Shown: positions 52,981 to 62,635 of the stretch, in pieces
Layout of the letters: the number at the start of each line of letters is the position of its first letter
Numbering within the stretch: the first letter of the stretch is position 1
Assembly: GCA_029782145.1 (NCBI GenBank)
Contig: JAKOVH010000013.1
Location: forward strand, 186,001 to 250,000
Reading direction: 5' to 3'
Length of the DNA: 64,000 bases
Origin: Actinomycetes bacterium
GTDB taxonomy: Bacteria; Actinomycetota; Acidimicrobiia; Acidimicrobiales; Acidimicrobilacustridaceae
Position numbers and translations under genes: made by a program
Notes under the pieces: model-generated
Told to the model about the DNA's origin: nothing
Databases searched by the model: none
Seen by the model: only the letters and a program-made list of their open reading frames with translations

Positions 52981-53035
52981 GGACCGGCCGGTGCCGGGCC
53001 GGCCCGCTGCCACGATCCGGCGAGAGGGCGTCGGG

Positions 53036-53041
53036 TAGCGT
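53036..53041 (+). promoter_or_regulatory. -10 element (TAGCGT) of the LCP gene, leaderless
   Basis: TAGCGT ends seven bases before ATG 53049, without a ribosome site. Confidence 0.5.
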
Positions 53042-53048
53042 GGCGCCG

Positions 53049-54203
53049 ATGCCCCGCGCCCATCGGACGTGGCCCCAACGGCTGCTGCTCACCCTCAACA
53101 TCGCCCTCGTTCTGCTGTGCCTCATGGCCGCCGGTGGCATCTACTGGGCCTACAACCAGGCGAGCGCGCTGCCGCGCATCGACGTGGGCGCCTCCTTGAG
53201 CCCGTCGAGCGAACCGGGCGAGCCCCAGAACATCCTGCTCGTCGGCATCGACGACGGCACCGGCCTGCAGGCCGGCGACCCCGTCCTGCGCGGCCGCACC
53301 GCCACGCTCAACACCGACACCGTGATGATCCTGCGGGTCGACCCCAAGAGCCAGCAGGCGGCGTTGCTGTCGCTGCCCCGCGACCTCTACGTCGACCTGG
53401 CCGGCGGCGGCAAGGGGCGGATCAACACCGCGCTGGCCCTCGGCGGCCCCGAGCGGCTCATCGAGACGATCAAGCAGGACTTCGGCATCCCCATCAACCA
53501 CTACGCCATGGTCGACTTCCACGGCTTCGAGTCGCTGGTCAACGCCGTCGACGGCGTCCCCGTGTACTTCCGGTACCCGTCGCGCGACGAGAACACCGGC
53601 CTGTTCCAGTACGACCCCGGCTGCGTCACGCTCGACGGCGAGCAGGCCCTGGCCTATGCCCGCTCCCGCCACTTCGAGATCCAGCGCACCCCCGGCGGCA
53701 AGTGGGTCGAGGACCCCTCGAGCGACTTCGGGCGCATCACCCGCCAGCAGCAGTTCATCAAGGCGGCCCTGCGCAAGGCCGTGGCCAAGGGCGTGCGCAA
53801 CCCGTTCGTGTTGAAGGACCTCGTCGGCATCGCCCAGAAGAACGTCACCCTCGACACCGAGCTCTCGATCCAGGACCTCGTCGACCTCGGCATGCAGTTC
53901 AAGGACTTCGACCCCGACCAGCTCGTGACCTACACCCCGAAGGCCAACGGCACGATGGTCGGCGCCATGAGCGTGCTGAAGCTCGACCAGGCCGGCTCCC
54001 AGCCCATCTTCGACGTGTTCCGCGGCGTCACCCCGATCCCCTCCGGTGCCGACGCCACGACGACCACCACGGCAGCGCCCTCCACGAGCGCCGCGCCGGG
54101 CAGCTCCGCCTCCACCACGGCGCCGTCCACGACGGCGCCGTCCACCACCACCACGCTCAGCGAGTTCGTCCCCCAGCCCCCCGAGGGCGAGAGCTGCGGC
54201 TGA
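53049..54203 (+). CDS. LytR-CpsA-Psr family glycopolymer-wall ligase
   Basis: A 384-residue membrane-anchored enzyme that attaches lipid-linked glycopolymers to peptidoglycan. Seen: a basic start, one membrane helix (residues ~13-35), then the LCP domain with NTDTVMILRVDPKSQQAALL, SLPRDLYVDLAGGGKGRINT (the conserved Arg/Asp set), HYAMVDFHGFESLVNAVDGV and GEQALAYARSRHFE. A Thr/Ser/Ala/Pro tail of about 45 residues ends the protein. With the sugar-nucleotide genes that follow, it is the likely last step of wall-polymer assembly. Confidence 0.93.
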   Translation: MPRAHRTWPQRLLLTLNIALVLLCLMAAGGIYWAYNQASALPRIDVGASLSPSSEPGEPQNILLVGIDDGTGLQAGDPVLRGRTATLNTDTVMILRVDPKSQQAALLSLPRDLYVDLAGGGKGRINTALALGGPERLIETIKQDFGIPINHYAMVDFHGFESLVNAVDGVPVYFRYPSRDENTGLFQYDPGCVTLDGEQALAYARSRHFEIQRTPGGKWVEDPSSDFGRITRQQQFIKAALRKAVAKGVRNPFVLKDLVGIAQKNVTLDTELSIQDLVDLGMQFKDFDPDQLVTYTPKANGTMVGAMSVLKLDQAGSQPIFDVFRGVTPIPSGADATTTTTAAPSTSAAPGSSASTTAPSTTAPSTTTTLSEFVPQPPEGESCG

Positions 54204-54254
54204 GCGAGGGCTCGCCGCACCGACACCGACCGACACCGACAGCGAGGGGCAGGC

Positions 54255-56912
54255 ATGGACAACCGGGTCGCAGTGATCGGGACCGGCTACGTGGGGCTGA
54301 CCACCGGCGCCTGCTTCGCGCACCTCGGGCACGAGGTGACCTGTGCCGACATCGACGAGGCGAAGATCGACCGGCTGCGGCGCGGTGAGATCCCCATCCA
54401 CGAGGCCGGCCTCGAGGACATCGTCAAGGAGGGCATCCAGACCGGCCGGCTGAGCTTCACCACCGACCCGGTGGCCGCCGTGCGCGACGCCCACTTCGTG
54501 TACCTGTGCGTCCCCACGCCGCAGGGCCAGGACGGCTGCGCCGACCTCACCTACCTCGAGGACGCCGCCCGGGAGGTCGCCCCCCACCTCCAGCCCGACA
54601 CGATCGTGGTGAACAAGTCCACCGTGCCGGTCGGGTCGGCGAGCTTCGTGGCCCGCATCATCGGCCGCAACGACGTGCACGTGGTGTCCAACCCGGAGTT
54701 CCTGCGCGAGGGCACCGCGGTGCACGACTTCTTGAACCCCGACCGGGTCGTCATCGGCGCCGACGACCAGGGCGCCGCCATCCGGGTCGCCGGGCTCTAC
54801 CTCGGCCTCCCGGCGCCGTTGATGGTCACCGACCCGGCATCGGCCGAGACCATCAAGTACGCCTCCAACGCCTTCCTCGCCATGAAGCTGTCGTACGTCA
54901 ACGCGGTGGCGAACCTGTGCGAGGTCGTGGGCGCCGACGTCGCCGACGTCGTGCTGGGCATGGGCTACGACAAGCGCATCGGCCACGACTTCCTCCGCCC
55001 CGGCCCGGGGTGGGGCGGCAGTTGCTTCGTCGGCGACGAGACCGTGCTGGTCCGACGGGGGTGGCAGTCCCGCCTGGTCACCTTCGCCGACCTCTCGCGA
55101 GACGTCGAGCGGCAGGGGGTCCGGGGGCTCGAGGTGCTGGCGTGGGCGCCGGGCGACCCGGCGCCCGAGTTCTTCCCGGTCGCCGCGTTCACCGAGCGCC
55201 CCTACGAGGGTGATGTCATCGACGTCCGCACCAAGATGGGTCGGCGCGTGACCGTCACCGACGACCATCCCTTCGTCGTCGGCGACGGTGTGGAGGGACA
55301 CGACGTGCGAATCCGCCTCGCCGGCGACCTGTCGACCGGCGACTGGCTGCCCTTGGCCCAAGGGGGTCCGGTCGAACCCGACCACGTCGTCCTCCACGAC
55401 CTCACGACGGGCCTCGACCGGGCGGGCATCGATCCGGCGCAGGTGATCTGCCGGCTGGACGACATCCAGGCACGACGGGTCCGTGAGGTGAGTGCGGCGT
55501 TGCCGGCACCCCGCCGCTACGACGTGCGCCGCAACAGGACCCTGCGGCTCGACGAGCTCGACCGTCTGGGCCTCGACTCTGACGGTGCGCGGCTCGGCAC
55601 GACCACGAACGGGACCTACGTCCCGGCGGTGATCCCTGACAGCGACGAGCTCTGGTGGGTCATCGGCCTGTTCCTCGCGGAGGGGTACGTCGCAGTCGAT
55701 GGCCTCCGGCACCGTGTCGGGTGGAGCGTGCACCCGCACCTCGAGCACGACCTCGTCCGACGAGTGCGGTGCTTCTGGGAGGGCCTGGGAGTGAAGACCT
55801 CGGTCAACCGGGGTACGACGACGATGCAGGTCCAGGTGAGCTCGAGAGTGCTGGCGGCGTGGTTGACCGAGGTGCTCGTGGTCGGCACCGATTGCGCCAC
55901 GAAGCGGATCCCTGACGCCGCGTGGACTCTGCCCCAGAGCCGGAAGCGGGCGTTGTTGCGCGGCCTCTGGGACGGTGACGGCTCGTGGTCGTACGTGTCG
56001 GGCGGTCCGAGCGTGTGCCTGGAGTACGGCACCGTCTCACGGGATCTCGCCGACGGGATGCTCCGGCTCCTCGGGGAGCTCGGGATCGTCGCCCGCCTGA
56101 AGGTCGGGCGGAGCGCGAAGGCGACCCGAGACGCCTACTTCCTCACCATCTCCGGCGCCGACCAGGTCGAGGCTGCGCTGTTCCTGCTGCCGGACGGCGA
56201 GCAGTTCGAGGTACGGGCCGCGCTCGGGCGGCAGAGCAAGCGGATCGCTCCTACGGGCTACAGGCGGCTCGGGAAGGGCGTCGCCTGGGTCAGGGTCGTG
56301 TCGGCCGAGCGCCGGCGTCACGAAGGGCCGGTGTACTCGCTCGAGGTGCCCGGACCGCACACGGTGGTGACCACCAACGGGCTGATCGCCCACAACTGCT
56401 TCCCGAAGGACTCGAGGGCGCTGCGGTACATGGCCCAGGAGGCGGGGTACGACTTCGCCATCCTCGACTCGGTGATCGAGGCCAACGACGAGCAGTTCGA
56501 CCGGGTCGTCGCCAAGGTGGTGCACATGGCGGGCGGCGCCGTCGACGGCGTGCGGGTGGCCGCGTGGGGGCTCACCTTCAAGGCCAACACCGACGACCGT
56601 CGCGAGTCGCCGGCCATCGAGGTGCTTCGCCGGCTCATCGCCGCCGGTGCCCGCGTCACCGCCTTCGACCCCACGGTCGACGGTCCCATCCCGGAGCTGC
56701 CGGAGGTCGCCATCGCCGCCGACCCGTACGCCGCCTGCGACGGCGCCGAGCTGCTCGTCGTGCTCACGGAGTGGGACGACTTCAAGTGGGTCGACCTCGA
56801 CAAGGTCGCCGAGGCGCTGGCCCAGCCCCGCATCGTCGACGCCCGCAACCTGCTCGACCGCTCCGCGGTGCGCCGGCGGGGCTTCGAGTACGACGGCATC
56901 GGTCGGAGCTGA
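54255..56912 (+). CDS. ugd: UDP-glucose 6-dehydrogenase interrupted by an in-frame intein
   Basis: An 885-residue precursor. Seen: N-extein (256 residues) with [62 protein letters not shown] and GPGWGGS; a 458-residue intein; then C-extein (171 residues) opening with the catalytic CFPKDSRAL and continuing with [20 protein letters not shown]. Joined exteins give 427 residues, normal for an enzyme oxidising UDP-glucose to UDP-glucuronate. Because the insertion precedes the catalytic Cys, only spliced protein can be active. ATG 54255 is 51 bases after the LCP stop. UDP-xylose synthase follows after eight bases, using its product. Confidence 0.95.
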   Translation: MDNRVAVIGTGYVGLTTGACFAHLGHEVTCADIDEAKIDRLRRGEIPIHEAGLEDIVKEGIQTGRLSFTTDPVAAVRDAHFVYLCVPTPQGQDGCADLTYLEDAAREVAPHLQPDTIVVNKSTVPVGSASFVARIIGRNDVHVVSNPEFLREGTAVHDFLNPDRVVIGADDQGAAIRVAGLYLGLPAPLMVTDPASAETIKYASNAFLAMKLSYVNAVANLCEVVGADVADVVLGMGYDKRIGHDFLRPGPGWGGSCFVGDETVLVRRGWQSRLVTFADLSRDVERQGVRGLEVLAWAPGDPAPEFFPVAAFTERPYEGDVIDVRTKMGRRVTVTDDHPFVVGDGVEGHDVRIRLAGDLSTGDWLPLAQGGPVEPDHVVLHDLTTGLDRAGIDPAQVICRLDDIQARRVREVSAALPAPRRYDVRRNRTLRLDELDRLGLDSDGARLGTTTNGTYVPAVIPDSDELWWVIGLFLAEGYVAVDGLRHRVGWSVHPHLEHDLVRRVRCFWEGLGVKTSVNRGTTTMQVQVSSRVLAAWLTEVLVVGTDCATKRIPDAAWTLPQSRKRALLRGLWDGDGSWSYVSGGPSVCLEYGTVSRDLADGMLRLLGELGIVARLKVGRSAKATRDAYFLTISGADQVEAALFLLPDGEQFEVRAALGRQSKRIAPTGYRRLGKGVAWVRVVSAERRRHEGPVYSLEVPGPHTVVTTNGLIAHNCFPKDSRALRYMAQEAGYDFAILDSVIEANDEQFDRVVAKVVHMAGGAVDGVRVAAWGLTFKANTDDRRESPAIEVLRRLIAAGARVTAFDPTVDGPIPELPEVAIAADPYAACDGAELLVVLTEWDDFKWVDLDKVAEALAQPRIVDARNLLDRSAVRRRGFEYDGIGRS
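55023..56396 (+). mobile_element. Full-length intein with LAGLIDADG homing endonuclease
   Basis: Seen: 458 residues from Cys1 ([10 protein letters not shown], block A) to a terminal His-Asn (LIAHN), followed by Cys +1 of the host. Block B is TVTDDHPFV with T79-x-x-H82. Two LAGLIDADG-like motifs lie at 214-222 (IGLFLAEGY) and 311-320 ([10 protein letters not shown]), with acidic residues kept. Block F is [16 protein letters not shown]. All residues needed for class 1 splicing are present. The homing endonuclease appears intact, so the element may still be mobile. Third-position usage in the middle looks a little less GC-extreme than the host. Confidence 0.95.
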
Positions 56913-56920
56913 CGAGCGCG

Positions 56921-57868
56921 ATGGCCCGCATCGTGGTGACCGGGGGAGCGGGGTTCCTCGGCTCGCACCTGGCCGACGCCCTGATCGCGCGCGGCGACGA
57001 GGTCGTCGCCCTCGACAACCTGAGCACCGGCACGACCACCAACATCGAGCACCTCTTCGGCCACGACCGGTTCAGCTTCGTGCGCCACGACGTCACCAAC
57101 CACATCTGGGTCCCCGGGCCGGTCGACACCGTGCTGCACTTCGCCAGCCCGGCGTCGCCCATCGACTACCTCGAGCTGCCGATCCAGACGCTCAAGGTCG
57201 GCAGCCTCGGCACGCACAACGCCCTCGGCCTCGCCCGGGCCAAGGGCGCCAAGTTCATGCTGGCGTCCACCAGCGAGGTCTACGGCGACCCGACGGTGCA
57301 CCCCCAGCCCGAGAGCTACTGGGGCAACGTGAACCCCGTGGGCCCCCGCAGCGTCTACGACGAGGCCAAGCGCTTCGCCGAGGCGATGACCCTCGCCTAC
57401 CACCGCAGCCACGGCCTCGAGGTCCGCATCGTGCGGATCTTCAACACCTTCGGCGAGCGGATGCGGGCCGACGACGGGCGGGTGGTGTCGAACTTCATCG
57501 TCCAGGCGCTGCGGGGGGAGCCGCTCACCATCTACGGCGACGGCAACCAGACCCGCTCGTTCTGCTACGTCGAGGACGAGATCCGCGGCTTCCTCGCCCT
57601 GCTCGACAGCGAGCACACCGGGCCCATCAACATCGGCAACGACGGCGAGTTCAGCATGCTCGAGCTGGCCGAGATCGTGCTCGAGGTCACCGGGTCGAGC
57701 TCCCCCGTCACGCACAGGCCGCTGCCGGTCGACGACCCCATGCAGCGGCGGCCCGACCTCACGCTGGCCCGCACCCTGCTCGGCTGGAAGCCCACGATCG
57801 GCCTGCGCGAGGGCGTCGCCCGCACGGCGGAGTACTTCCGGGCCGAGATCGCCGCCGGACGGGCCTGA
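56921..57868 (+). CDS. UDP-glucuronate decarboxylase (UDP-xylose synthase)
   Basis: A 315-residue short-chain dehydrogenase-type enzyme. Seen: [52 protein letters not shown] (the family hallmark), [33 protein letters not shown] (YxxxK) and [20 protein letters not shown]. It converts UDP-glucuronate from the upstream dehydrogenase to UDP-xylose with recycling NAD. ATG 56921 is eight bases after ugd, so the pair forms an operon. Confidence 0.93.
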   Translation: MARIVVTGGAGFLGSHLADALIARGDEVVALDNLSTGTTTNIEHLFGHDRFSFVRHDVTNHIWVPGPVDTVLHFASPASPIDYLELPIQTLKVGSLGTHNALGLARAKGAKFMLASTSEVYGDPTVHPQPESYWGNVNPVGPRSVYDEAKRFAEAMTLAYHRSHGLEVRIVRIFNTFGERMRADDGRVVSNFIVQALRGEPLTIYGDGNQTRSFCYVEDEIRGFLALLDSEHTGPINIGNDGEFSMLELAEIVLEVTGSSSPVTHRPLPVDDPMQRRPDLTLARTLLGWKPTIGLREGVARTAEYFRAEIAAGRA

Positions 57869-57895
57869 CCGGCCGGCGGGCGGTCAGGGCGCCGC

Positions 57896-58873
57896 TCAGA
57901 ACGGGCGGGCCTCGGCCTCGGCGCGGTTGGCGAGGTACCAGTCGAGGGTGAGCCGCAGGCCCTCGTCGAACGGCGTGCCGGCCACGAAGCCGAACCGCTC
58001 CCGCGCCCGGGTGGCGTCGACCGCTCGCCGGGGCTGGCCGTCGGGCTTGGTGGTGTCCCAGCGCACCTCGCCGTCGAAGCCGACGAGCTTCACGATGATC
58101 TCGACGAGGTCGCGGATCGGCAGCTCGCGGTCGGCGCCCAGGTTGACCGGCTCCCCGCCGTCGTAGCGCTCGGCCGCCAGCACGATGCCCTCGGCCGCGT
58201 CGTCGACGTAGAGGAACTCGCGGCTGGCCGAGCCGGTGCCCCACACGTCGATGTGGTCGGCGCCGCTCTCCTTGGCGTCGACCGCCTTCTTGATGAGCGC
58301 CGGGATCACGTGCGACACCGCCGGGTGGAACTTGTCGCGGGGGCCGTAGAGGTTGGTCGGCATCAGGTAGATGGCGCTCTGGCCGTACTGGGCCCGGTTG
58401 GCCTGCAGCTGCACGAGCTGCGCCAGCTTGGCGATGCCGTACGGGGCGTTGGTCTCCTCGGGGTAGCCCTGCCACAGCGAGGTCTCGCTGAACGGCACCG
58501 GCGTGTACTTGGGATACGAGCAGATCGTGCCGATGACGACCGTCTTGGCGGTCTCCCGCAGCCGGGCTTCGTCGAGCACGTAGGTGCCCATCAGGAGGTT
58601 GTCGAGGTACAGCTCGGCGGGGCGGGCCATGTTGGCGCCGATGCCCCCGACGCGCGCCGCCAGGTGGATCACGAGGTCGGGTTCGATGTCGGCGAACATC
58701 GCCGCCACCGCCGCCCGGTCGCGCAGGTCGTAGTCGGCGCTGGTGGGCGCCACCACGCTGCCCACCTCCCGGGTGGAGAGCCGATCGAGGACGGCCCGGC
58801 CCAGGAACCCCCGACCGCCGGTGACGAGCACCCGGCGGGTGCTCCAGAAGTCCGGGTCGGGCTGGGGGCTCAT
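57896..58873 (-). CDS. fcl: GDP-L-fucose synthase-type epimerase/reductase
   Basis: A 325-residue NADPH enzyme. Seen: VLVTGGRGFLGRAVLDRLS, HLAARVGGIGANMARPAELY, GTICSYPKYTPVPFSETSLW, APYGIAKLAQLVQLQANRAQ (YxxxK) and LMPTNLYGPRDKFHPAVSHV, all typical of WcaG/Fcl. It would turn GDP-4-keto-6-deoxymannose into GDP-fucose, but no GDP-mannose dehydratase (gmd) lies in the window. The start is ATG 58873, seven bases after a TAGGAT box; an ATG six bases upstream overlaps that box. It converges on the xylose synthase gene. Confidence 0.9.
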   Translation of the reverse strand: MSPQPDPDFWSTRRVLVTGGRGFLGRAVLDRLSTREVGSVVAPTSADYDLRDRAAVAAMFADIEPDLVIHLAARVGGIGANMARPAELYLDNLLMGTYVLDEARLRETAKTVVIGTICSYPKYTPVPFSETSLWQGYPEETNAPYGIAKLAQLVQLQANRAQYGQSAIYLMPTNLYGPRDKFHPAVSHVIPALIKKAVDAKESGADHIDVWGTGSASREFLYVDDAAEGIVLAAERYDGGEPVNLGADRELPIRDLVEIIVKLVGFDGEVRWDTTKPDGQPRRAVDATRARERFGFVAGTPFDEGLRLTLDWYLANRAEAEARPF

Positions 58874-58880
58874 GGCGCTC

Positions 58881-58886
58881 ATCCTA
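58881..58886 (-). promoter_or_regulatory. -10 element (TAGGAT) of fcl, leaderless
   Basis: TAGGAT on the minus strand ends seven bases before ATG 58873. Confidence 0.5.
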
Positions 58887-58943
58887 CCGACGGCGTCGCG
58901 ATCGCCCGGTGAGCCTGCGTGGTCGTGGGAGACTCGACGACCC

Positions 58944-60050
58944 ATGGAGCGACCTGGCCGGGTGGCGGTCACCCTCGAGCAGTGCTGGCACGCCGTTCCC
59001 GGCGGCACGGCGCGGGCCGCGCTCGAGTCGCTGCGCGCCCTGCAGGCCCACACCGACCTCGACCTGGTGGGCGTCAGCGCCCGGCACGGCGCCCCACCGG
59101 CCCCTGCGTGGGTCCCGCCGGTGCCCGTGGCCGCGCTGCCGCTGCCTCGGCTGGCCCTGTACGAGGCGTGGCACCGGCTGCGCTGGCCGGCGGTGCAGCG
59201 GGCCACCGGGCCGGTCGACGTCATCCACGCCACGGGCATGGCCGTGCCCCCTCCGAGCGCGCCGCTCGTGGTGACCGTGCACGACCTGGCGTTCCTGCGC
59301 CACCCCGAGCAGTTCACCCGGCGAGGCGTGAGGTTCTTCCACCGGGCGCTCGAGCTGGCCCGCCGCGACGCCACCCTCGTGGTGTGCCCCTCGCAGGCGA
59401 CGCTCGACGACTGCGCCGCCCACGGCTTCGAGCGTCGTCGGCTGCGCCTGGTGCCCTGGGGCATCGACGTCGTCCCCGCCAGCCCCGAGGCGGTGGCGGG
59501 GGTGCGGGCCCGCTTCGGCCTCGCCGGGCGCTACGTGCTGTGGACCGGCACCATCGAGCCCCGCAAGAACCTGCCGACCCTGCTCGACGCCTTCGCCCGG
59601 CTCGGGCGCGGCGACGTCACCCTCGTGCTGGCCGGCCCGCAGGGCTGGAACGAGGACCTCGGCAGCCGGCTCGACCGGCTCGGCGCACGGGTGCGGGCCG
59701 TCGGGTTCGTCGATCCCGACGCGCTGCAGGCCCTCTACGCCGGCGCCGACGTCTTCTGCTTCCCCAGCTTCGAGGAGGGGTTCGGCCTGCCGGTGCTGGA
59801 GGCCATGGCCCAGGGCACGGCCGTCGTCACCTCGTCGGGCACGGCCACCGCCGAGGTGGTCGGGCCGGCGGGCGTCGTGGTCGAGCCCGGCGACACCGAC
59901 GCCCTGGCCGGGGCGCTGGCCCGGCTGCTCGACGACGGGGCCGAGCGCGACCGGCTCGGACGGCAGGGTCGGCAACGGGCGGTCGAGCGCTTCTCCTGGG
60001 CGTCGACCGCCGCCGGGCTGGCAGCCGCCTACCGGGAGGCGGCGGCGTGA
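58944..60050 (+). CDS. Family 4 glycosyltransferase
   Basis: A 368-residue GT-B enzyme. Seen: VAVTLEQCWHAVPGGTARAA, VIHATGMAVPPPSAPLVVTV followed by HDLAFL, VPWGIDVVPASPEAV, YVLWTGTIEPRKNLPTLLDA and FPSFEEGFGLPVLEAMAQGT with the E-x7-E motif. This is close to the mannosyl/rhamnosyl GT4 group but the sugar is not readable. ATG 58944 lies nine bases after GAGACT, a weak -10 match. It diverges from fcl and couples to the next GT4 by a GTGA overlap. Confidence 0.9.
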   Translation: MERPGRVAVTLEQCWHAVPGGTARAALESLRALQAHTDLDLVGVSARHGAPPAPAWVPPVPVAALPLPRLALYEAWHRLRWPAVQRATGPVDVIHATGMAVPPPSAPLVVTVHDLAFLRHPEQFTRRGVRFFHRALELARRDATLVVCPSQATLDDCAAHGFERRRLRLVPWGIDVVPASPEAVAGVRARFGLAGRYVLWTGTIEPRKNLPTLLDAFARLGRGDVTLVLAGPQGWNEDLGSRLDRLGARVRAVGFVDPDALQALYAGADVFCFPSFEEGFGLPVLEAMAQGTAVVTSSGTATAEVVGPAGVVVEPGDTDALAGALARLLDDGAERDRLGRQGRQRAVERFSWASTAAGLAAAYREAAA

Positions 60051-61291
60051 CGAAACCGGCTGGCGCGGGGTCCCACGTGCCCGAGACGCCCGAGACGCCC
60101 GAGGTGCCCGACGACGTCCGCGCACGGCTGAAGGTCGGGGTGAACCTGCTGTGGGTGGTGCCGGGCGAGGTGGGCGGCAGCGAGGAGTACACGGTCCGCC
60201 TGCTCGGGGCGCTGGCCGACCTGGCGCCCCCCGACCTCGACGTCACCCTCTACGTCAACCGCCGCTTCGGGACGGCCCACGGCGAGCTCACCGGGCGGTA
60301 CCGCACCGTCGTCGCGCCGGTGAGCGGCACCTCCCGGGCGCTGCGCGTGGCGGCGGAGTCGAGCTGGCTCGCCGCCCGCACCCGTCGCGACGGCCTCGAC
60401 GTGGTGCACCACGCCGGCGGCACCATGCCCGCCCTGCGCACCGCACCGGGCATCGTCACCCTCCACGACCTGCAGCCCATCAGCCACCCCGAGCGCTTCG
60501 GGTTGGTGAAGCGCCTCTACATCCGAGCGATGGCCCCGCGGTCGCTGCGCGCCGCCGCCGCGGTGGTGTGCCTCACCGGGTTCACCGCCGGCGACGCCGT
60601 GCACCTGGCGGGCGTCGATCCCGCTCGCGTGCGCCTGGTGCCGTGCGGCGTCGACGACCCCGGCCCCGGGCCCGACCTGCTCCTGCAGGACGCGCTGCTC
60701 GAGCGCTACGGGCTCGCGGGCCGGCCCTACGTGCTGTACCCCGCCATCACCTACGCCCACAAGAACCACGAGACGCTGGTGGCCGCCATGGCCCGGCTGG
60801 CGCCGGACCGCCCCGACCTGCGGCTGGTGCTCACCGGCGCCGAAGGGCCCTACGAGGCGGTCGTGCGGGCGGCGGCGGAGGCCTACGGGGTCAGCGGCCG
60901 GGTCGTGCGCCCGGGGCGGATCCCCGAGGCCGACCTCGACGTCCTCTACCGCCGAGCTGCGCTGCTCGCCTTCCCCAGCCGCTACGAGGGCTTCGGGCTC
61001 CCCGTGCTGGAGGCCATGGCGAGGGGCTGCCCGGTCGTGGCCAGCGCGGTGGGCGGCCTGCCCGAGGTCGCCGGCGACGCCGCCGTGCTGGTCGACCCGC
61101 TCGACGCCGCGGCCTGGGCCTCGGCGATCGCCGACCTGCTCGACCACGCCGGACGACGTACGGTGCTGGCTCGCCGCGGCGCCGAGCGCGCCCACCACTT
61201 CCGCTGGCCCGACTCCGCCGAGGCGCTCGCCCTCGCCTACAGGGAGGCGGCCCGGCGGCCGCTCCACCCGACCAGCGAGGAGACCGGGTGA
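60047..61291 (+). CDS. Family 4 glycosyltransferase
   Basis: A 414-residue GT-B enzyme. Seen: about 28 Pro/Glu-rich residues, VGVNLLWVVPGEVGGSEEYT, VVHHAGGTMPALRTAPGIVT followed by LHDLQPISHPERF, YVLYPAITYAHKNHETLVAA, and FPSRYEGFGLPVLEAMARGC with E-x7-E. It looks like a homologue of its upstream neighbour (same HDL and donor motifs), so the pair may come from duplication. GTG 60047 and the stop both overlap neighbours (GTGA), making a three-gene coupled set. Confidence 0.9.
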   Translation: MTKPAGAGSHVPETPETPEVPDDVRARLKVGVNLLWVVPGEVGGSEEYTVRLLGALADLAPPDLDVTLYVNRRFGTAHGELTGRYRTVVAPVSGTSRALRVAAESSWLAARTRRDGLDVVHHAGGTMPALRTAPGIVTLHDLQPISHPERFGLVKRLYIRAMAPRSLRAAAAVVCLTGFTAGDAVHLAGVDPARVRLVPCGVDDPGPGPDLLLQDALLERYGLAGRPYVLYPAITYAHKNHETLVAAMARLAPDRPDLRLVLTGAEGPYEAVVRAAAEAYGVSGRVVRPGRIPEADLDVLYRRAALLAFPSRYEGFGLPVLEAMARGCPVVASAVGGLPEVAGDAAVLVDPLDAAAWASAIADLLDHAGRRTVLARRGAERAHHFRWPDSAEALALAYREAARRPLHPTSEETG

Positions 61292-62547
61292 ACCTCGTCG
61301 TGCTGTGCCCCCACTTCGCTCCCGACGTCGCCCCCACCGGCGACGTGATGACGCGCATCGCCATGGAGCTCGTGGAGCGGGGCCACCGCCTGCACGTCGT
61401 CACCTCGCTCCCGTGGTACCAGCGCCACGCCCTCGAGCCGGGCTGGGAGGGCCAGCTGGTGCGGGGCGAGGTCACCGAGTGGGGCCGCGTCAGCCGCGTC
61501 CACCCGTTCCCCACCGACAAGCGCAACATCCCGGCCCGGGCCCTCGCCTTCGGCGGCTTCACCGCCCTGGCCACCGCGGTGGGCTCGGCCTCGTCGCTGC
61601 GGCCTGACGCCGTGCTGGCCATGTCGCCGCCGCTGACGCTCGGCCCCGCCGGGTGGCTCGTCGCCGGGGCCCGCCGCGTGCCGCTGGTGTTCAACATCCA
61701 AGACGTCTTCCCCGACGTCGCGGTCGAGCTGGGCCTGCTGCAGGGGCGCCGGGCCATCGCCGCGGCCCGCTGGCTGGAGCGCACCACCTACCGGCTCTCC
61801 GACGCCGTCACCGTCCTCTCCGACGACCTGGCCGACAACGTGCGGGAGAAGATCACCGACGGGCTGGCGCCGGACCGGGCCACCGCCGAGGCGTCCAAGG
61901 TGCGGGTCATCCCCAACTTCGTCGACACCGACCGCATCCGCCCCGACGGCCGGGAGACGTCCTACCGGGCCGAGTTCGGCCTCGCCGGCAAGCAGGTCGT
62001 GATGTACGCCGGCAACGTCGGGTTCTCCCAGTCGCTCGACCTGGTGCTGCTCACCGCCCGGTCGTTCGCCGTGACACGGCCGGAGGTGGTCTTCGTGATC
62101 AACGGCGGGGGAGCGGCGCGGCCCGAGCTGGAGGCGGCGGCCGCCGACCTGCCGAACGTCCGGTTCGTCGACATGCAGCCCGCCGAGCGCCTCCCCGAGG
62201 TGCTGGCCTCGGCCGACGTGCACGTGGTGCCGCTGAAGGCCGGGCTGGCGTGGTCGAGCGTGCCGTCGAAGCTGTACTCGATCCTGGCCGCCGGCCGCCC
62301 CATCGTCGCCAGCGTCGACGAGGGAACCGAGGTCGCCCGCACGGTCGAGCGCGCCGGTGCCGGGCTGTCGGTGCCGCCCGACGACCCGGCCGCCTTCACC
62401 GCCGCCGTCGGCCGGCTCCTCGACGAACCCCACGCCGCGGCCCAGATGGGCGCGTCGGGCCGCCGCTTCGTGGAGGGCTGGGCGTCGCCCGCCGCCGTGG
62501 CCGCGGCCTACGAGGACCTCTTCTCGGAGCTGACGGCCCGTGGCTGA
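61288..62547 (+). CDS. Family 4 glycosyltransferase, WcaI/WbuB-like
   Basis: A 419-residue GT-B enzyme. Seen: LCPHFAPDVAPTGDVMTRIA, VTSLPWYQRHALEPGWEG, MSPPLTLGPAGWLVA, VFNIQDVFPDVAVELGLL, IPNFVDTDRIRP, VMYAGNVGFSQSLDLVLLTA and PSKLYSILAAGRPIVASVDE. These are hallmarks of the WcaI/WbuB group that often transfers fucose or N-acetyl sugars. The fcl gene nearby makes a fucosyl donor plausible, but this is not shown. Confidence 0.9.
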   Translation: MNLVVLCPHFAPDVAPTGDVMTRIAMELVERGHRLHVVTSLPWYQRHALEPGWEGQLVRGEVTEWGRVSRVHPFPTDKRNIPARALAFGGFTALATAVGSASSLRPDAVLAMSPPLTLGPAGWLVAGARRVPLVFNIQDVFPDVAVELGLLQGRRAIAAARWLERTTYRLSDAVTVLSDDLADNVREKITDGLAPDRATAEASKVRVIPNFVDTDRIRPDGRETSYRAEFGLAGKQVVMYAGNVGFSQSLDLVLLTARSFAVTRPEVVFVINGGGAARPELEAAAADLPNVRFVDMQPAERLPEVLASADVHVVPLKAGLAWSSVPSKLYSILAAGRPIVASVDEGTEVARTVERAGAGLSVPPDDPAAFTAAVGRLLDEPHAAAQMGASGRRFVEGWASPAAVAAAYEDLFSELTARG

Positions 62548-62620
62548 CGCCGGTCAGCGGCCCGGGGCGGCCGGCTCGCCGGCGCGGGGTCGGTGCGCCG
62601 AGGGCGCGCGCGCCGCCCGC

Positions 62621-62626
62621 TAGCCT
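62621..62626 (+). promoter_or_regulatory. -10 element (TAGCCT), leaderless
   Basis: TAGCCT ends nine bases before ATG 62636, with no ribosome site. Confidence 0.5.
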
Positions 62627-62635
62627 CTGGCGCCT

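Noticed and set aside
52984..53002. CCGGCC inverted repeat between the pabB and LCP promoters as an operator
   Set aside because: Six GC-only base pairs are not significant in this background.
51922..55748. Very long minus-strand frame joining pabB to sequence opposite the LCP and ugd genes
   Set aside because: Only the part from GTG 52967 matches PabB; the rest is antisense to strong genes and a leaderless promoter marks the true start.
54255..56912. Fusion of Ugd with an unrelated protein rather than an intein
   Set aside because: The insert starts with Cys, ends His-Asn before Cys, carries blocks A, B, F and two LAGLIDADG motifs, and the exteins join into an unbroken family sequence.
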